A DNA stretch of 64,000 nucleotides from Orbaceae bacterium BiB (GTDB lineage: Bacteria; Pseudomonadota; Gammaproteobacteria; Enterobacterales; Orbaceae): positions 1,116,001 to 1,180,000 of the forward strand of contig CP133958.1 of NCBI GenBank assembly GCA_036251205.1. The letters run 5' to 3'. Positions 1 to 8,749 of the stretch are shown here, in pieces (the first letter of the stretch is position 1; each line of letters starts with the position of its first letter). The notes under the pieces were generated by a model. The model was not told where the DNA came from, ran no database searches, and saw only the letters and a list, made by a program, of their open reading frames with translations. Position numbers and translations under genes: made by a program.

Positions 1-1127
1 TCCGACACGAACTTTTTAGGGCTGATGAGTTGTACATAGATTTGCCCTTGATTACCACTCACAGTCAACTGTTCACGGAAAAACTGACCAACACTGCTAC
101 TTGCCATCGTTAGCACAAAGTACCTCGTTAATTTGCTTGGCCTTGCAAAGGTTAAATCAATATCATGAAAAGTGACACCACTCTGCCCACCCAACGTTAA
201 CTCATAACTTGCCATCGTTAAGTCTAATCGAGTTTTCTGATTTAATCCCGATATCCAAATATCCTTAACCTTTTTTGGCGCGAGTTGATTATAACTAAAA
301 AGTTGCTTGATATCGGCTGATAACTCAGCCATATCCGAGACAATTAAGCGTCCTAACCACGCTTTTGCAGCCAAACCAGCCTTATTAATTAAGGATTCGC
401 TTCCTAACAACATCGCGCTAATAAATTTACTGTGACTATGATAGGTACTATCGTCATACTGACACACCAACAGTAACGATAATTCGACTTCTTCTGAACT
501 TTCGTGCATGTGCTCCATGAACACAACATAATCATTGATAGGTTCAGCTTTTAAATCCCAACGCTGAAAAATTGCGTCAATGAGGTCATCATCATCCATA
601 AGTTCATGCGGTAGATAGATATGAGCCAAATATTTGTGATAATCAGCACATTGCTGCGCTAAATTTATCATCACTTCATCAAGAAACCAATACGGTTTTA
701 CCGATGCAGTACGATTGAACAAGGGTCTGGCTTTTTGTGGATATAGCGGGATTTTTATACTATCTGAGGTTAGAGCCTGTAAACCATCAGGTTCAGCACA
801 AATAATAGCGTGGCCAAAAATTGGAACTTGTACTTTACTCCATGCTTGCCACTCATTTGTAATATGTTGCTGGTGTTGTATTATCTCTTGATTGCTAGCC
901 ATTAAATAACAATAATAAACCCATCGGCACGAAAACATCATCAGCCATATTGTAAAAGGTAACACAATTGCAAATAGCCAAAACAGTGATGTGTCGTTAT
1001 CTTGATACAAAAAAAGCGTTATTACAAACCCCATGGCCATAATCAACACAAAGGCAATCCCCCATAAAAGATAAGATGGACGCTTTATTTGTTGTAAACT
1101 CGGTAATTCAGGAATATTCCATCCCAT
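1..1127 (-). CDS. T6SS-associated inner-membrane protein of unknown function (partial, C-terminus outside window)
   Basis: The reading frame is open from an ATG at 1127 to the window edge, about 375 residues, starting MGWNIPELPSLQQ. Two hydrophobic segments near the N-terminus (about residues 18-40 and 47-67) predict two membrane helices followed by a long soluble part. It begins about 60 bases after the vgrG stop on the same strand, so it is probably co-transcribed and helps load, carry or neutralise a VgrG-delivered effector. I suspect an effector-accessory protein of the Tla3/DUF2875 kind found next to vgrG, but I recognise only the context and general architecture; an effector or immunity protein is also possible. 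Confidence 0.75.
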   Translation of the reverse strand, partial: MGWNIPELPSLQQIKRPSYLLWGIAFVLIMAMGFVITLFLYQDNDTSLFWLFAIVLPFTIWLMMFSCRWVYYCYLMASNQEIIQHQQHITNEWQAWSKVQVPIFGHAIICAEPDGLQALTSDSIKIPLYPQKARPLFNRTASVKPYWFLDEVMINLAQQCADYHKYLAHIYLPHELMDDDDLIDAIFQRWDLKAEPINDYVVFMEHMHESSEEVELSLLLVCQYDDSTYHSHSKFISAMLLGSESLINKAGLAAKAWLGRLIVSDMAELSADIKQLFSYNQLAPKKVKDIWISGLNQKTRLDLTMASYELTLGGQSGVTFHDIDLTFARPSKLTRYFVLTMASSSVGQFFREQLTVSGNQGQIYVQLISPKKFVS

Positions 1128-1187
1128 TAATGACACCTTCTTATTTATAATTGTTATCGTTTATTCAATAACCCATATTGATACCCT

Positions 1188-3716
1188 TTATTTTTTATTT
1201 TTAGCGTCAAGGATAATTTGTATTGGCTCCACAAACTGGCTAAATTGAGCGGGCAACCGTCCATCACTATCAGTCATCGTGACAATTTCAGTGTTATCTG
1301 CACGAACAATACGTACCGACTGATTTTCAACCACAGCATTATTATGTTGCCAACGCAGTTGTGAATTAAATACATAATGACTGCTTTTTTGCTCATTGGA
1401 CATCTGACTTAAACTATCCGCATCTAATTTCTGCCAAGTCGCCGATTTATTGATAATATTATCGGGAGCACCAATTTCGACTGACCCATTAGCTAAACGC
1501 AAATAAGCACCGCCACAGGTTAAAATCAGCTCTTGTTTAGCTGAAATGACAGTGCGCCCTTGTTGACTCGTGATTAATATATCTTTTAATGCACTAAGGG
1601 ACATTTCATCATTCTGAGCCTGAATATCCACTTTACCATGTGAAGCAAAGAGTTTAATACCCAGTTTTTGAGCAAAGATGCTGATGGCTTCACCCGCAGC
1701 AAGCGTGAACTTCCTGAGAATATTAAAATCTGTCTGGCCATGACTACTAACAATCACATTTTCACCCGCAGACAGTTGAATACTGTTAGGGGTCACTTGG
1801 GCAATCCCTTTTGGTGATGAAAGCAAAATAGCTGCTTCTTTTAAACCATCAAGTGAATCGACTAATAATTTTTTTTGCCTCTCTAAATCTGCCAATTCAG
1901 CTTGAGCTTGCTTAGCCGCATCTTGCAAAGACGACACTAAACTAATAGCTTTATTTAACTGTTCAGTCGCTTGTTGCATATTGAGCTGAGTATCTTGTGC
2001 TTTATATTGCTCATCGGCACTAATCAATAACCCCTTGCCAGCGCGAATCGCTCCCCACTCATCACTACGCAATTCAAACCCTTCACCGCGCTGTTCTTTA
2101 TTCTGGTTAACTAAGTGACCGAGGTTAAGCTGGGTTTTACCGTATTCGGTGGCAAGTTTAATATGCTCTTGCCCCCGTTTGTCATCCATCCGCAGTTTAT
2201 TATTAGCGGGCGTGCGAATGACATTACGGTGTTTGTTAGCCGTTGCAACATGGTCAGGATGAGTTGAGTCATGTAGCGCGTGGGCAATGTACGGCCTATC
2301 TGGATTACCTTCGGTAAACGCAATCGCAACGCCCGTACCGTCGATTAACGGGAAGTGAAAACCATAGGTATCACCTGAATAGGGTTTAGCTAATCGTACC
2401 CATAAGCTTTCTTCGCCGTTTTTCCACGTTTTTAGGTCAAAATCAAACTTAACCCGATATCTGCCTTGGGTATCAATATACCCATAGGTATCGTTATCCG
2501 GACTGGTGACCCTCGCAGGCAGTGTTCCCGCCACTTGCGGCCACGGTAACGGTTGTGGTCGATACGGTTTTAATACGTCATGCGGGATGGCGGTAAAGTG
2601 GCATCGATAAGACTCACTGCGGTCACCGTGACTCTGCGTTGAGAGAATAATAATCCCCTCGTGAATACCATCAATGGCACTACCATTGATAATAATCCGC
2701 TGACCCGGCATTAAGTTAAAGTCGTTACATTCCCCCTGAATAATCAGTTTTTGACTGAGGTGTGCCTCGTGACGAATTTTCGCATACCACTGACCGCTTT
2801 CGACGGTTAGGTCATCACCTTTACTTTTATAGTGTTCGCCGTAAAGGTAGTCTGTACCAACAGTTGTACTATCGTTGGGAACAGTGTTAATAAGTGAATA
2901 CTGGTCTACCTCAGCGGTGCGGTAGTTGTAATCTTGGGTAATGACCTCTTTGGGCTGAGTGGTACTACTAAACTGTAAATCCCAGACACTGTGTTGTCTG
3001 CCATCAACCATACCACTTGGGGTTTTTAAAGCAATATGCCCCGCATCCTCAAGTCCCTGCTCGTAATCACTCAACACGAGCACATCACAATGATGCTCTG
3101 AGTGGCTTTCAAAACGGAACCAAATGCCGACATCACTAAGAAGACGCTGAATAAATTCAAGGTCACTCTCTTGCCATTGGGTAATAAACTCACGTGCGGA
3201 ATAACTATCTTTTAACTCAAGACGATAATCCACTCCCGTAAAACCATGGCGGCGCAACACTTCTTCTACCACCGCAACTACACTTTGATTTTGGTATATG
3301 GCACTGTAGTGGTCATTGGCACATAATGCAAGGCGTGGCTGTAAAACCACTCGGTAACGTGCTTCATCTTTGCTAACGGCAAGCAAACTAAATTCAGTGA
3401 TCACGCCATATAAAATACGTGATTGAACGGGCTTTTCAAGGGAACTGATTTTAGTTAGCTGCTTAGCAAAATTGGGGGCTTCAAACGTTAAAGACGCCGA
3501 TTGGCTGAGCACGGCATGAATAGGGATCTGCTTGTCTGTACTGGTAAAGGTAATTTCATAGCGCCAAGGTTGGTTTAAAGCCTCATGCCCATCAAGCGAT
3601 AACACGGATAGCCTAGTGCTAAGATTAAGCCCTTCAATTGTTAATTTATAATGATTATTGGCAACACTACTCACCACTGAGGCCAGCGTACCTGCCACTT
3701 GTTCTACCGTAGCCAT
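1188..3716 (-). CDS. vgrG: Type VI secretion system spike protein VgrG with C-terminal transthyretin-like domain
   Basis: An 842-residue VgrG/TssI, the trimeric spike at the tip of the T6SS tube that carries effectors into target cells. The first ~340 residues match the gp27-like hub (late-control D fold), residues ~395-480 the gp5-type OB fold (YGYIDTQGRYRVKFDFD, then GTGVAIAFTEGNPDRPY), followed by gp5-like repeats, a coiled-coil-prone stretch, a DUF2345-type beta region (SAGENVIVSSHGQTDFN) and a last ~70 residues resembling a transthyretin/Ig-like carrier domain (SVRIVRADNTEIVTMTDSDG). It follows the relaxase stump and precedes the partial membrane protein, all on one strand. No other T6SS structural gene is in the window, so this is an orphan cargo vgrG. 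Its G+C is visibly above that of the core genes. Confidence 0.95.
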   Translation of the reverse strand: MATVEQVAGTLASVVSSVANNHYKLTIEGLNLSTRLSVLSLDGHEALNQPWRYEITFTSTDKQIPIHAVLSQSASLTFEAPNFAKQLTKISSLEKPVQSRILYGVITEFSLLAVSKDEARYRVVLQPRLALCANDHYSAIYQNQSVVAVVEEVLRRHGFTGVDYRLELKDSYSAREFITQWQESDLEFIQRLLSDVGIWFRFESHSEHHCDVLVLSDYEQGLEDAGHIALKTPSGMVDGRQHSVWDLQFSSTTQPKEVITQDYNYRTAEVDQYSLINTVPNDSTTVGTDYLYGEHYKSKGDDLTVESGQWYAKIRHEAHLSQKLIIQGECNDFNLMPGQRIIINGSAIDGIHEGIIILSTQSHGDRSESYRCHFTAIPHDVLKPYRPQPLPWPQVAGTLPARVTSPDNDTYGYIDTQGRYRVKFDFDLKTWKNGEESLWVRLAKPYSGDTYGFHFPLIDGTGVAIAFTEGNPDRPYIAHALHDSTHPDHVATANKHRNVIRTPANNKLRMDDKRGQEHIKLATEYGKTQLNLGHLVNQNKEQRGEGFELRSDEWGAIRAGKGLLISADEQYKAQDTQLNMQQATEQLNKAISLVSSLQDAAKQAQAELADLERQKKLLVDSLDGLKEAAILLSSPKGIAQVTPNSIQLSAGENVIVSSHGQTDFNILRKFTLAAGEAISIFAQKLGIKLFASHGKVDIQAQNDEMSLSALKDILITSQQGRTVISAKQELILTCGGAYLRLANGSVEIGAPDNIINKSATWQKLDADSLSQMSNEQKSSHYVFNSQLRWQHNNAVVENQSVRIVRADNTEIVTMTDSDGRLPAQFSQFVEPIQIILDAKNKK

Positions 3717-3868
3717 ATTATATTGATTCCCTATTATTATTTTTACTCAATATTTATTATTATTTATTTACTGAGTTATTTTATGAATGAATAACGATAA
3801 GCAGATTCGTTTAAATAAGATAGGTGATTTTTTAGAGTAGATCAATTATTTTTTCAAGGGCTCTACTA

Positions 3869-4732
3869 TTAGCATGCGTTGCTTGTATTCGTAATAATTT
3901 TTAAATAAGGATTATTATAGACAATATCAGGTATAAAAATGGTTGGATCATTCAATAAGTAACCATGCACTTTTTTGGTACTTTTCGGCCCTTCAACCGC
4001 ACAGATCCAAATACTGTGACCATCTGCTGTGCGCTTATGGTATTTGAGTTTTTCAAAGACTTTTTGCATGTAACGCCAGGCAGGAATTTTTTCGATTTTG
4101 GCTATCTGTTGCACCAGTGGAAATTCCATCACGTAGCGCATAAATATTCCAGGTGTAACAATAAAAATCGTCTCATCGACGGTGTGCACTAACGCTTGCG
4201 GTTCGTTCAGGATGAGTTTTTGGGTTAAAATGGCTTCTTTTAGCCACTGCACAAAATGCTCACCTGATGGTGAAAAATCATCAATTTGCTTCATCACTTG
4301 TTTTTCAGTTTCAGTAAACTCAATTATTGAGGACGTTATTTTATTATCGGTTCTTACGATTGGTGAAATAGCATTGATTGTATTTGCGATATCCTTCATT
4401 GAGTTTGATTCATCATCAATATTATCTTTATTCGCTATTAATGGTGTAGAGGACTCTTCTGGTACTTCTTGGTCAACTGTCTCATTGAGTTCAAGTAAGT
4501 CAAATACCGCCTCTAGACTATCCGCTGACGGTGCATTATTTGATGGTGCAATTACTTCATGATTAAAGGTATCTTGTGTCTGTTGCGCTATGGCTATTTT
4601 GCCTTGTATGGAATCAGCCGTAATGTCTATCTCTTCTTGAGTCTCTGTCGTTTTTAAATTAATTGTGACCGTTCCATCAAATGAAGATGGTTTCTCGTCT
4701 GGCCATACCAATGAAGGCTGATCTGCCCACAT
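3869..4732 (-). pseudogene. C-terminal fragment of a TraI_2-type ICE relaxase
   Basis: The last ~130 residues (SGEHFVQWLKEAILTQKL, NEPQALVHTVDETIFIVTPGIF, then IWICAVEGPK and HGYLL) match the conserved C-terminal domain (TraI_2_C) of the relaxase of PFGI-1/SPI-7/ICEclc-type integrative conjugative elements, which nicks oriT to start transfer. The N-terminal catalytic part is missing: the first available ATG (4732) touches the inverted repeat of the IS3-family element that ends at 4733, and nothing relaxase-like resumes beyond the IS. The upstream ~150 residues are the low-complexity acidic linker typical before this domain. No transfer function is expected. Confidence 0.85.
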
Positions 4733-4758
4733 TTTAGTGGAGAGTTATTTTCAAATTA

Positions 4759-5547
4759 TTAAATCATTTTTTCTTCAAATTGAACAGGTGATAAATAGTT
4801 TAAATATGAATGTTTTCTTACTCGGTTATAGTAAACCTCAATGTACCACAAGATCATCGATTTAGCTTGTGCCATATTTTCTAGTTTGTGTCGGTAAATC
4901 CATTCTGTTTTTAAGGTATGGAAAAAGCTTTCAGCCACCGCATTATCCCAACAGTTACCTTTGCGACTCATACTACACGTTAAGCCATAAGCCGTTAATA
5001 TAGCTTGGTAATCATCGGAACAATACTGGCCACCACGGTCACTATGAACAATCACTTTACTTGGATAGCCCCGATGAAGCAAAGCCATAGTTAAGGCTTG
5101 ACAAACTAGCGAGCTTTCCATATGCGTATCCATCGCCCAGCCTATGATTTTACGAGAGTAGAGATCAAGTACAATCGCGAGGTATAACCACTGTCCGTTC
5201 ACTTTAATATAAGTTATATCGCATACCCAAGCTTGATTAGGTGTGTCCATGGTAAAGTGCCTATCTAAAATATTTTCAGCGACCGGTTTGTTGTGGTTAC
5301 TGTGCGTTGTTTGTTTATACTTTTTGCGTTGTTTTGCTTTAAGGTGAAGCTTGTGCATTCGTCGACGAACTCGTTCACGTGATAAACAATAGCCTTCCTC
5401 CAAAAGTTCGACATGTAAACGCCGATAACCATAGAGATGCCGATGATCTTCAAATAGTGTTTCAATCTTTTTGTCAAGCTGCTGATTAAACACTGTTCTC
5501 TGAGACGGTAATCGCTTTAAATAGGCATAGTAACCACTACTTGACAC
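4759..5547 (-). CDS. IS3-family transposase OrfB (DDE integrase domain), copy A
   Basis: A 262-residue frame with the rve integrase core of IS3 elements: catalytic D in WVCDITYIKV, D in VIVHSDRGGQY, and E in NCWDNAVAESFFHTLKTE, preceded by the HTH_21 region (HLYGYRRLHVELL). OrfB is normally made as an OrfAB fusion by -1 frameshifting. Here the heptamer AAAAAAG, read on the minus strand at 5649-5643 near the end of orfA, is followed in the -1 frame by an uninterrupted reading frame that joins this ORF. The GTG at 5547 is therefore probably not the true start. The gene appears intact, so the element could still be active. Confidence 0.92.
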   Translation of the reverse strand: MSSSGYYAYLKRLPSQRTVFNQQLDKKIETLFEDHRHLYGYRRLHVELLEEGYCLSRERVRRRMHKLHLKAKQRKKYKQTTHSNHNKPVAENILDRHFTMDTPNQAWVCDITYIKVNGQWLYLAIVLDLYSRKIIGWAMDTHMESSLVCQALTMALLHRGYPSKVIVHSDRGGQYCSDDYQAILTAYGLTCSMSRKGNCWDNAVAESFFHTLKTEWIYRHKLENMAQAKSMILWYIEVYYNRVRKHSYLNYLSPVQFEEKMI

Positions 5548-5612
5548 GTCAAATAGATGAAATAAACGACGCTTAGATAGCGTGTTTTGCTTTTTAATAA
5601 ATTCGTACCTTG

Positions 5613-5906
5613 CTATTTCAGGCTCGCAAAGTACTGAGCGGCCTTTTTTAGGATATCGATCTCCTTTTTACGTAGCTCAAGCTCTTTTTTCATCGCTTTA
5701 TTTTGACGCTCAAGTTCGTGATAGTCTGGTTTTTTATTTGATTTTATCGCTTGATGGGTTGGTTTATTCATCGTTTGGTACATCCAATTACAAAATGTTT
5801 TGTAATTTATACCTAAATCATTGGCTGTTTGTCGATAAGTTTGTTCGCTATTTAGGGCTAAATTGATCGCTTCTTGTTTAAATTGGGGATCGTATTTTTT
5901 ACTCAT
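5613..5906 (-). CDS. IS3-family transposase OrfA (helix-turn-helix), copy A
   Basis: A 97-residue protein starting MSKKYDPQFKQEAINLAL with the HTH_Tnp_1 DNA-binding domain (YRQTANDLGINYKTFCNWM) and a C-terminal leucine-zipper-like stretch (ELERQNKAMKKELELRKKEI) used for OrfA/OrfAB multimerisation. It binds the terminal inverted repeats. The ...EIDILKKAAQ end contains the A6G slippery heptamer through which part of the ribosomes shift into orfB. Length and layout are normal for the family and no damage is visible. Confidence 0.92.
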   Translation of the reverse strand: MSKKYDPQFKQEAINLALNSEQTYRQTANDLGINYKTFCNWMYQTMNKPTHQAIKSNKKPDYHELERQNKAMKKELELRKKEIDILKKAAQYFASLK

Positions 5907-5945
5907 TTGAGACTCCTTTTTTGTTACTAAAAAGTCTCCACTAAA

Positions 5946-6471
5946 CTAGGAGCACATCAGGCACACTATGACGGAGTAAAAGAAGGGAGTCTGTAATAAA
6001 TAGAATTTGGCGTGGGGAATATTTTTATGTCATTTATCAAAGAAGCAAAAACAATTCATCTTAGTTAATAATAATGAATTTTAATCACAATATTAATACT
6101 TTTATTGTATTTTTAGATAGCTTTTATGTAAACTTCAAATTTACAGTACCGTGATAAAATCTAGCGATTAAACTATTAGACCTCCAATATTTTCACTGAC
6201 AAAAATTTACAACTCAATTATTAGACCCCTAATATTTTCACTGACAAGAATTTGCAATCTAATTATTAGACCCCTAATATTTTCAACGATAGAATTTATA
6301 ACTTAATTATTAGATTCTTAATACATTTACTAATAGAAATTACAGTATTTTATCTTTTTTTATATATTTTAAATGCTTTTAATCGATGATTAGCGATATT
6401 TATACCAGTTACAGTCAAATACATAATTTTCAGTTAAAATATACATCAATTAAATTCTCGATAAGTCGATT
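5946..6471. other. Gene-poor AT-rich gap holding a tandem repeat array
   Basis: This gap between IS copy A and the Sel1 gene contains the 45-bp tandem repeats listed separately and a Sel1-gene promoter region. Directly beside the IS end, one plus-strand frame reads about 14 residues to a TAA near 5987 and could be the tail of a gene cut by the IS; it is too short to identify. No other coding signal was seen. Confidence 0.5.
6175..6352. repeat. Four tandem ~45-bp repeats
   Basis: Units start at 6175, 6220, 6265 and 6309, each with ATTAGACCCCTAATATTTTC or a variant, then a diverging AT-rich part ending near CTCAATT or CTAATT. The first three are well conserved; the fourth (ATTAGATTCTTAATACATTT) has decayed. 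Spacing of 45, 45 and 44 bp keeps the units close to the same face of the helix. They lie about 120 bases upstream of the Sel1 gene and beside the ICE replication/partition module. Iterons, a ParB centromere or simple tandem duplication are all possible; nothing in the sequence decides. Confidence 0.85.
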
Positions 6472-7104
6472 ATGAAAAGAATCATTATATTTTTACTAGC
6501 TAGCAGCTTTATGTTTGCTAACATAGCATTTTCTAAAACCGATGTTGAAGCACTCACGAAAGAACGTCAAATGCAGCTTGCTAAGGCATTACAAGGTGAT
6601 GCAATAGCACAATGGTATTTGGGTGTGACGTACTATAATGGCTACGGTGTTGACGTTAATTACGAAGAAGCAGCAAAATGGCTTGCCCTAGCATCAAAGC
6701 AAGGAGTGCATGAAGCACAATTAATTCTTGCCTACATGTATACCAAGGGTGAAGGCGTAAAAATAGATAACAATAAAGCCATCAGTCTATTCCTACCATC
6801 CGCAAATGACGGTGATGTCGGTGCTCAATATAATTTGGGGGTAATTTATTATAACGGTAAAGGGGTCAAACAAGATTATGTTAACGCATTAAAATGGTTC
6901 ACGTTAGCGGCTATAAAAGATGATGAAAATGCGCTTTTTATGCTTGGTACCATGTACCAAGAAGGTATAGGGGTTGAAAAAGATCGCTATGCCGCCAAAC
7001 AGTTTTACGGTAAAAGCTGTCATGATAAGGACTCTGAAGCCTGTAAACGATTTTGGGTTTTAGAAAATGAGGATGCTCAGCGATTTTTATCCTCTAAAAA
7101 CTAG
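6472..7104 (+). CDS. Secreted Sel1-like repeat protein
   Basis: A 210-residue protein with a clear Sec signal peptide (MKRIIIFLLASSFMFANIAF, cleavage probably after FS) followed by three to four Sel1/TPR-like repeats of ~36 residues with the signature A-x-x-x-LG-x-x-YYNGxGV (AQWYLGVTYYNGYGVDVNY; AQYNLGVIYYNGKGV; ALFMLGTMYQEGIGV). Sel1 repeats form alpha-solenoids that scaffold protein-protein contacts; this one should act in the periplasm. A CHDKDSEAC stretch near the end could form a disulphide. It is the only plus-strand gene in the ICE-derived segment, so it is probably cargo with its own promoter. A specific function cannot be assigned. Confidence 0.88.
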   Translation: MKRIIIFLLASSFMFANIAFSKTDVEALTKERQMQLAKALQGDAIAQWYLGVTYYNGYGVDVNYEEAAKWLALASKQGVHEAQLILAYMYTKGEGVKIDNNKAISLFLPSANDGDVGAQYNLGVIYYNGKGVKQDYVNALKWFTLAAIKDDENALFMLGTMYQEGIGVEKDRYAAKQFYGKSCHDKDSEACKRFWVLENEDAQRFLSSKN

Positions 7105-7120
7105 AGTATTCAATACGTTA

Positions 7121-8185
7121 TTATTTACTGATCGCAAGTAGTCTTTTGAGATGATCAATATGGGCTTGGATTTTTTGTTTATCTTGTGAAGCTTTTAGCG
7201 GGGTTTCACCTGTTAGCAATGGTGATTGTTTAGTTGGTTGGTTGTTTTGTCTGACCACCAATAATTCGTTAAGCTCTCCCCTTATTGCTTTTTGTGCAAT
7301 ACCATACAAATAAGCCGCTGGATTATTAATTTTTTGCGTATGGCAGCGATCATCCCATTCACTGAGTACTTGCTGCTGTTCCTGCGCTGATAATTGCTGC
7401 ATGATTTTTAAGATCCCCGCTTGCTGTGTTTCGTTCAAATTAAAAAACCGCGTTGGCATGTTATCTAGTAGTAGTATTTTTTTTATATTACTACTACTTA
7501 TAGCCGGCTTCGGATTCCGAACAGGCTTATTTTTTAAGGGTTTTATACTGATTTCGGATTCCGAAATGGGAATTTCATGATTCCGAAGTAAGTCCGTTAA
7601 GCTTCCTTCGGATGGGTGAATTGTGGATAACGTTTGTGCTTTATGTTGTTCTACCGCGCGGTTTAACAATAATTCTAGTCTTGAGGGAAGTTGTTTGGTC
7701 ATTAAGAACGGATCATTAGCGATATCCTCGACTATCTTGGTAGTCACCAGCTGAATGGCTTTACTGGCATGACTCATTGACTCACTCACTAAGGGGAGAT
7801 AATCTTCATCAAGACGCATCGCTTCAAAAGGAGTTAACGGTGAATCATGCAAAATATAGAGGTTACTCTGTTTTGTGCCGTCTTTAGCCCGTCGTTTTAT
7901 CACACTGAGCCAACGGGTAAGCCGTAGAATCGTCAAGGCTCTGGCCACTGTTTCAGTGGAGGCTTTCTCAGCACAAGGCATCGAGGTTAAAAACTGTTGC
8001 AGATAATCATAAGTTGGCGCGCTAATGCCCGTTTTCACATCAAAGCCTAATCGGATGATTTGCCAGGCATTACGCTCAAGCGGTGTTAAGCGTTTATCAA
8101 AAAAAAGTGCCCTTGGGACACTTTCCTGCTGATTGCCACTGTAGATAAAACCATCTTGTTTTTTAAAATCACCTTGCACGCTCAT
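7121..8185 (-). CDS. STY4528-like pathogenicity-island replication protein
   Basis: A 354-residue protein whose N-terminal half (VPRALFFDKRLTPLERNAW, then winged-helix-like segments and LTRWLSVIKRRAKDG) resembles the STY4528 family of putative replication proteins on SPI-7/PFGI-1-type elements. The C-terminal half (RFFNLNETQQAGILKIMQQL, AAYLYGIAQKAIRGEL) looks like a second small helical domain. It overlaps the upstream DUF2857 gene by 4 bases (ATGA), so the two are translationally coupled in the alpA-parA-parB-DUF2857-STY4528 order typical of these ICEs. No lesion is visible. The biochemical role in the family remains loosely defined. Confidence 0.8.
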   Translation of the reverse strand: MSVQGDFKKQDGFIYSGNQQESVPRALFFDKRLTPLERNAWQIIRLGFDVKTGISAPTYDYLQQFLTSMPCAEKASTETVARALTILRLTRWLSVIKRRAKDGTKQSNLYILHDSPLTPFEAMRLDEDYLPLVSESMSHASKAIQLVTTKIVEDIANDPFLMTKQLPSRLELLLNRAVEQHKAQTLSTIHPSEGSLTDLLRNHEIPISESEISIKPLKNKPVRNPKPAISSSNIKKILLLDNMPTRFFNLNETQQAGILKIMQQLSAQEQQQVLSEWDDRCHTQKINNPAAYLYGIAQKAIRGELNELLVVRQNNQPTKQSPLLTGETPLKASQDKQKIQAHIDHLKRLLAISK

Positions 8186-8733
8186 GGTATCTCAATCCAT
8201 TTTTCCATCGCTTGCCAAATCATCGCCATTTGGATACCGTGTTTTTTCGATAAGATCATGCAGACTTTCGCCATATCGAGTGCATCGTTTTTATCAAGTT
8301 GGTATTGTTTGATTTTATCAACCCACTCACGCCAGAGCGTATGGTCTTGCTCTTCAGTGATTTCTTGCCAGCGCCCTTGTTTTTTATCAATGCCCTTGAC
8401 ACGTTTACGGAGTGCCACTTCACGCGGATCGAGGCCAAAGGCTTCAGCCAACAATTTACTGCTGGCACCGTATTTGAGCATCAGATCGATCATTTGAATT
8501 TCTTTATCGCTGTCTTTAACGCGGTTTAATAGGCGCCGCATCACTTCCGTATTCACTGTCACGCTAGACCAGCGAACAGAACTATTTATGAGTACACTGA
8601 GCATTTCTGGATCTTGGAGTAAGGTTAAATCGTCTTCACTAAATCCCATGTCTAGCGCTCGGCGCAATTGTCCATTCCGCAAATCAAATAGTAGCTGTGA
8701 GATAATGGCTTGATTGATTGGATGAGCTGACAT
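8182..8733 (-). CDS. DUF2857 family ICE protein
   Basis: A 183-residue soluble protein starting MSAHPINQAIISQLLFDLRNGQLRRALDMGF and resembling DUF2857 proteins (STY4526-like), which sit between parB and the STY4528 gene on PFGI-1-class elements. The segment LMLKYGASSKLLAEAFGLDPREVALRKRV looks like a helix-turn-helix, so a DNA-binding or regulatory role is plausible. It starts 16 bases after the parB stop and overlaps the next gene by 4 bases, so it belongs to the partition/replication operon. Function is unknown beyond the association. Confidence 0.78.
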   Translation of the reverse strand: MSAHPINQAIISQLLFDLRNGQLRRALDMGFSEDDLTLLQDPEMLSVLINSSVRWSSVTVNTEVMRRLLNRVKDSDKEIQMIDLMLKYGASSKLLAEAFGLDPREVALRKRVKGIDKKQGRWQEITEEQDHTLWREWVDKIKQYQLDKNDALDMAKVCMILSKKHGIQMAMIWQAMEKWIEIP

Positions 8734-8749
8734 TTTTCACCCTCCTTTT

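Larger units (their letters stand above)
4733..5945 (-). mobile_element. IS3-family insertion sequence, copy A
   Basis: The two overlapping transposase frames are bounded by inverted ends: TTTAGTGGAGAGTT at 4733-4746 and its imperfect complement ending at 5945 (TTTAGTGGAGACTT when read inward). The bases outside the two ends (CAT on the left, CTA on the right) do not form a direct repeat, so no target duplication is visible. The left end lies against the truncated relaxase gene; the right end faces a stretch with no relaxase sequence. The element therefore marks a deletion or recombination joint rather than a simple insertion. Exact ends are uncertain by a few bases. Confidence 0.85.

Noticed and set aside
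6175-6352. 45-bp repeat array considered as a CRISPR
   Set aside because: The units are contiguous and degenerate, without unique spacers between constant repeats, and no cas gene is nearby.
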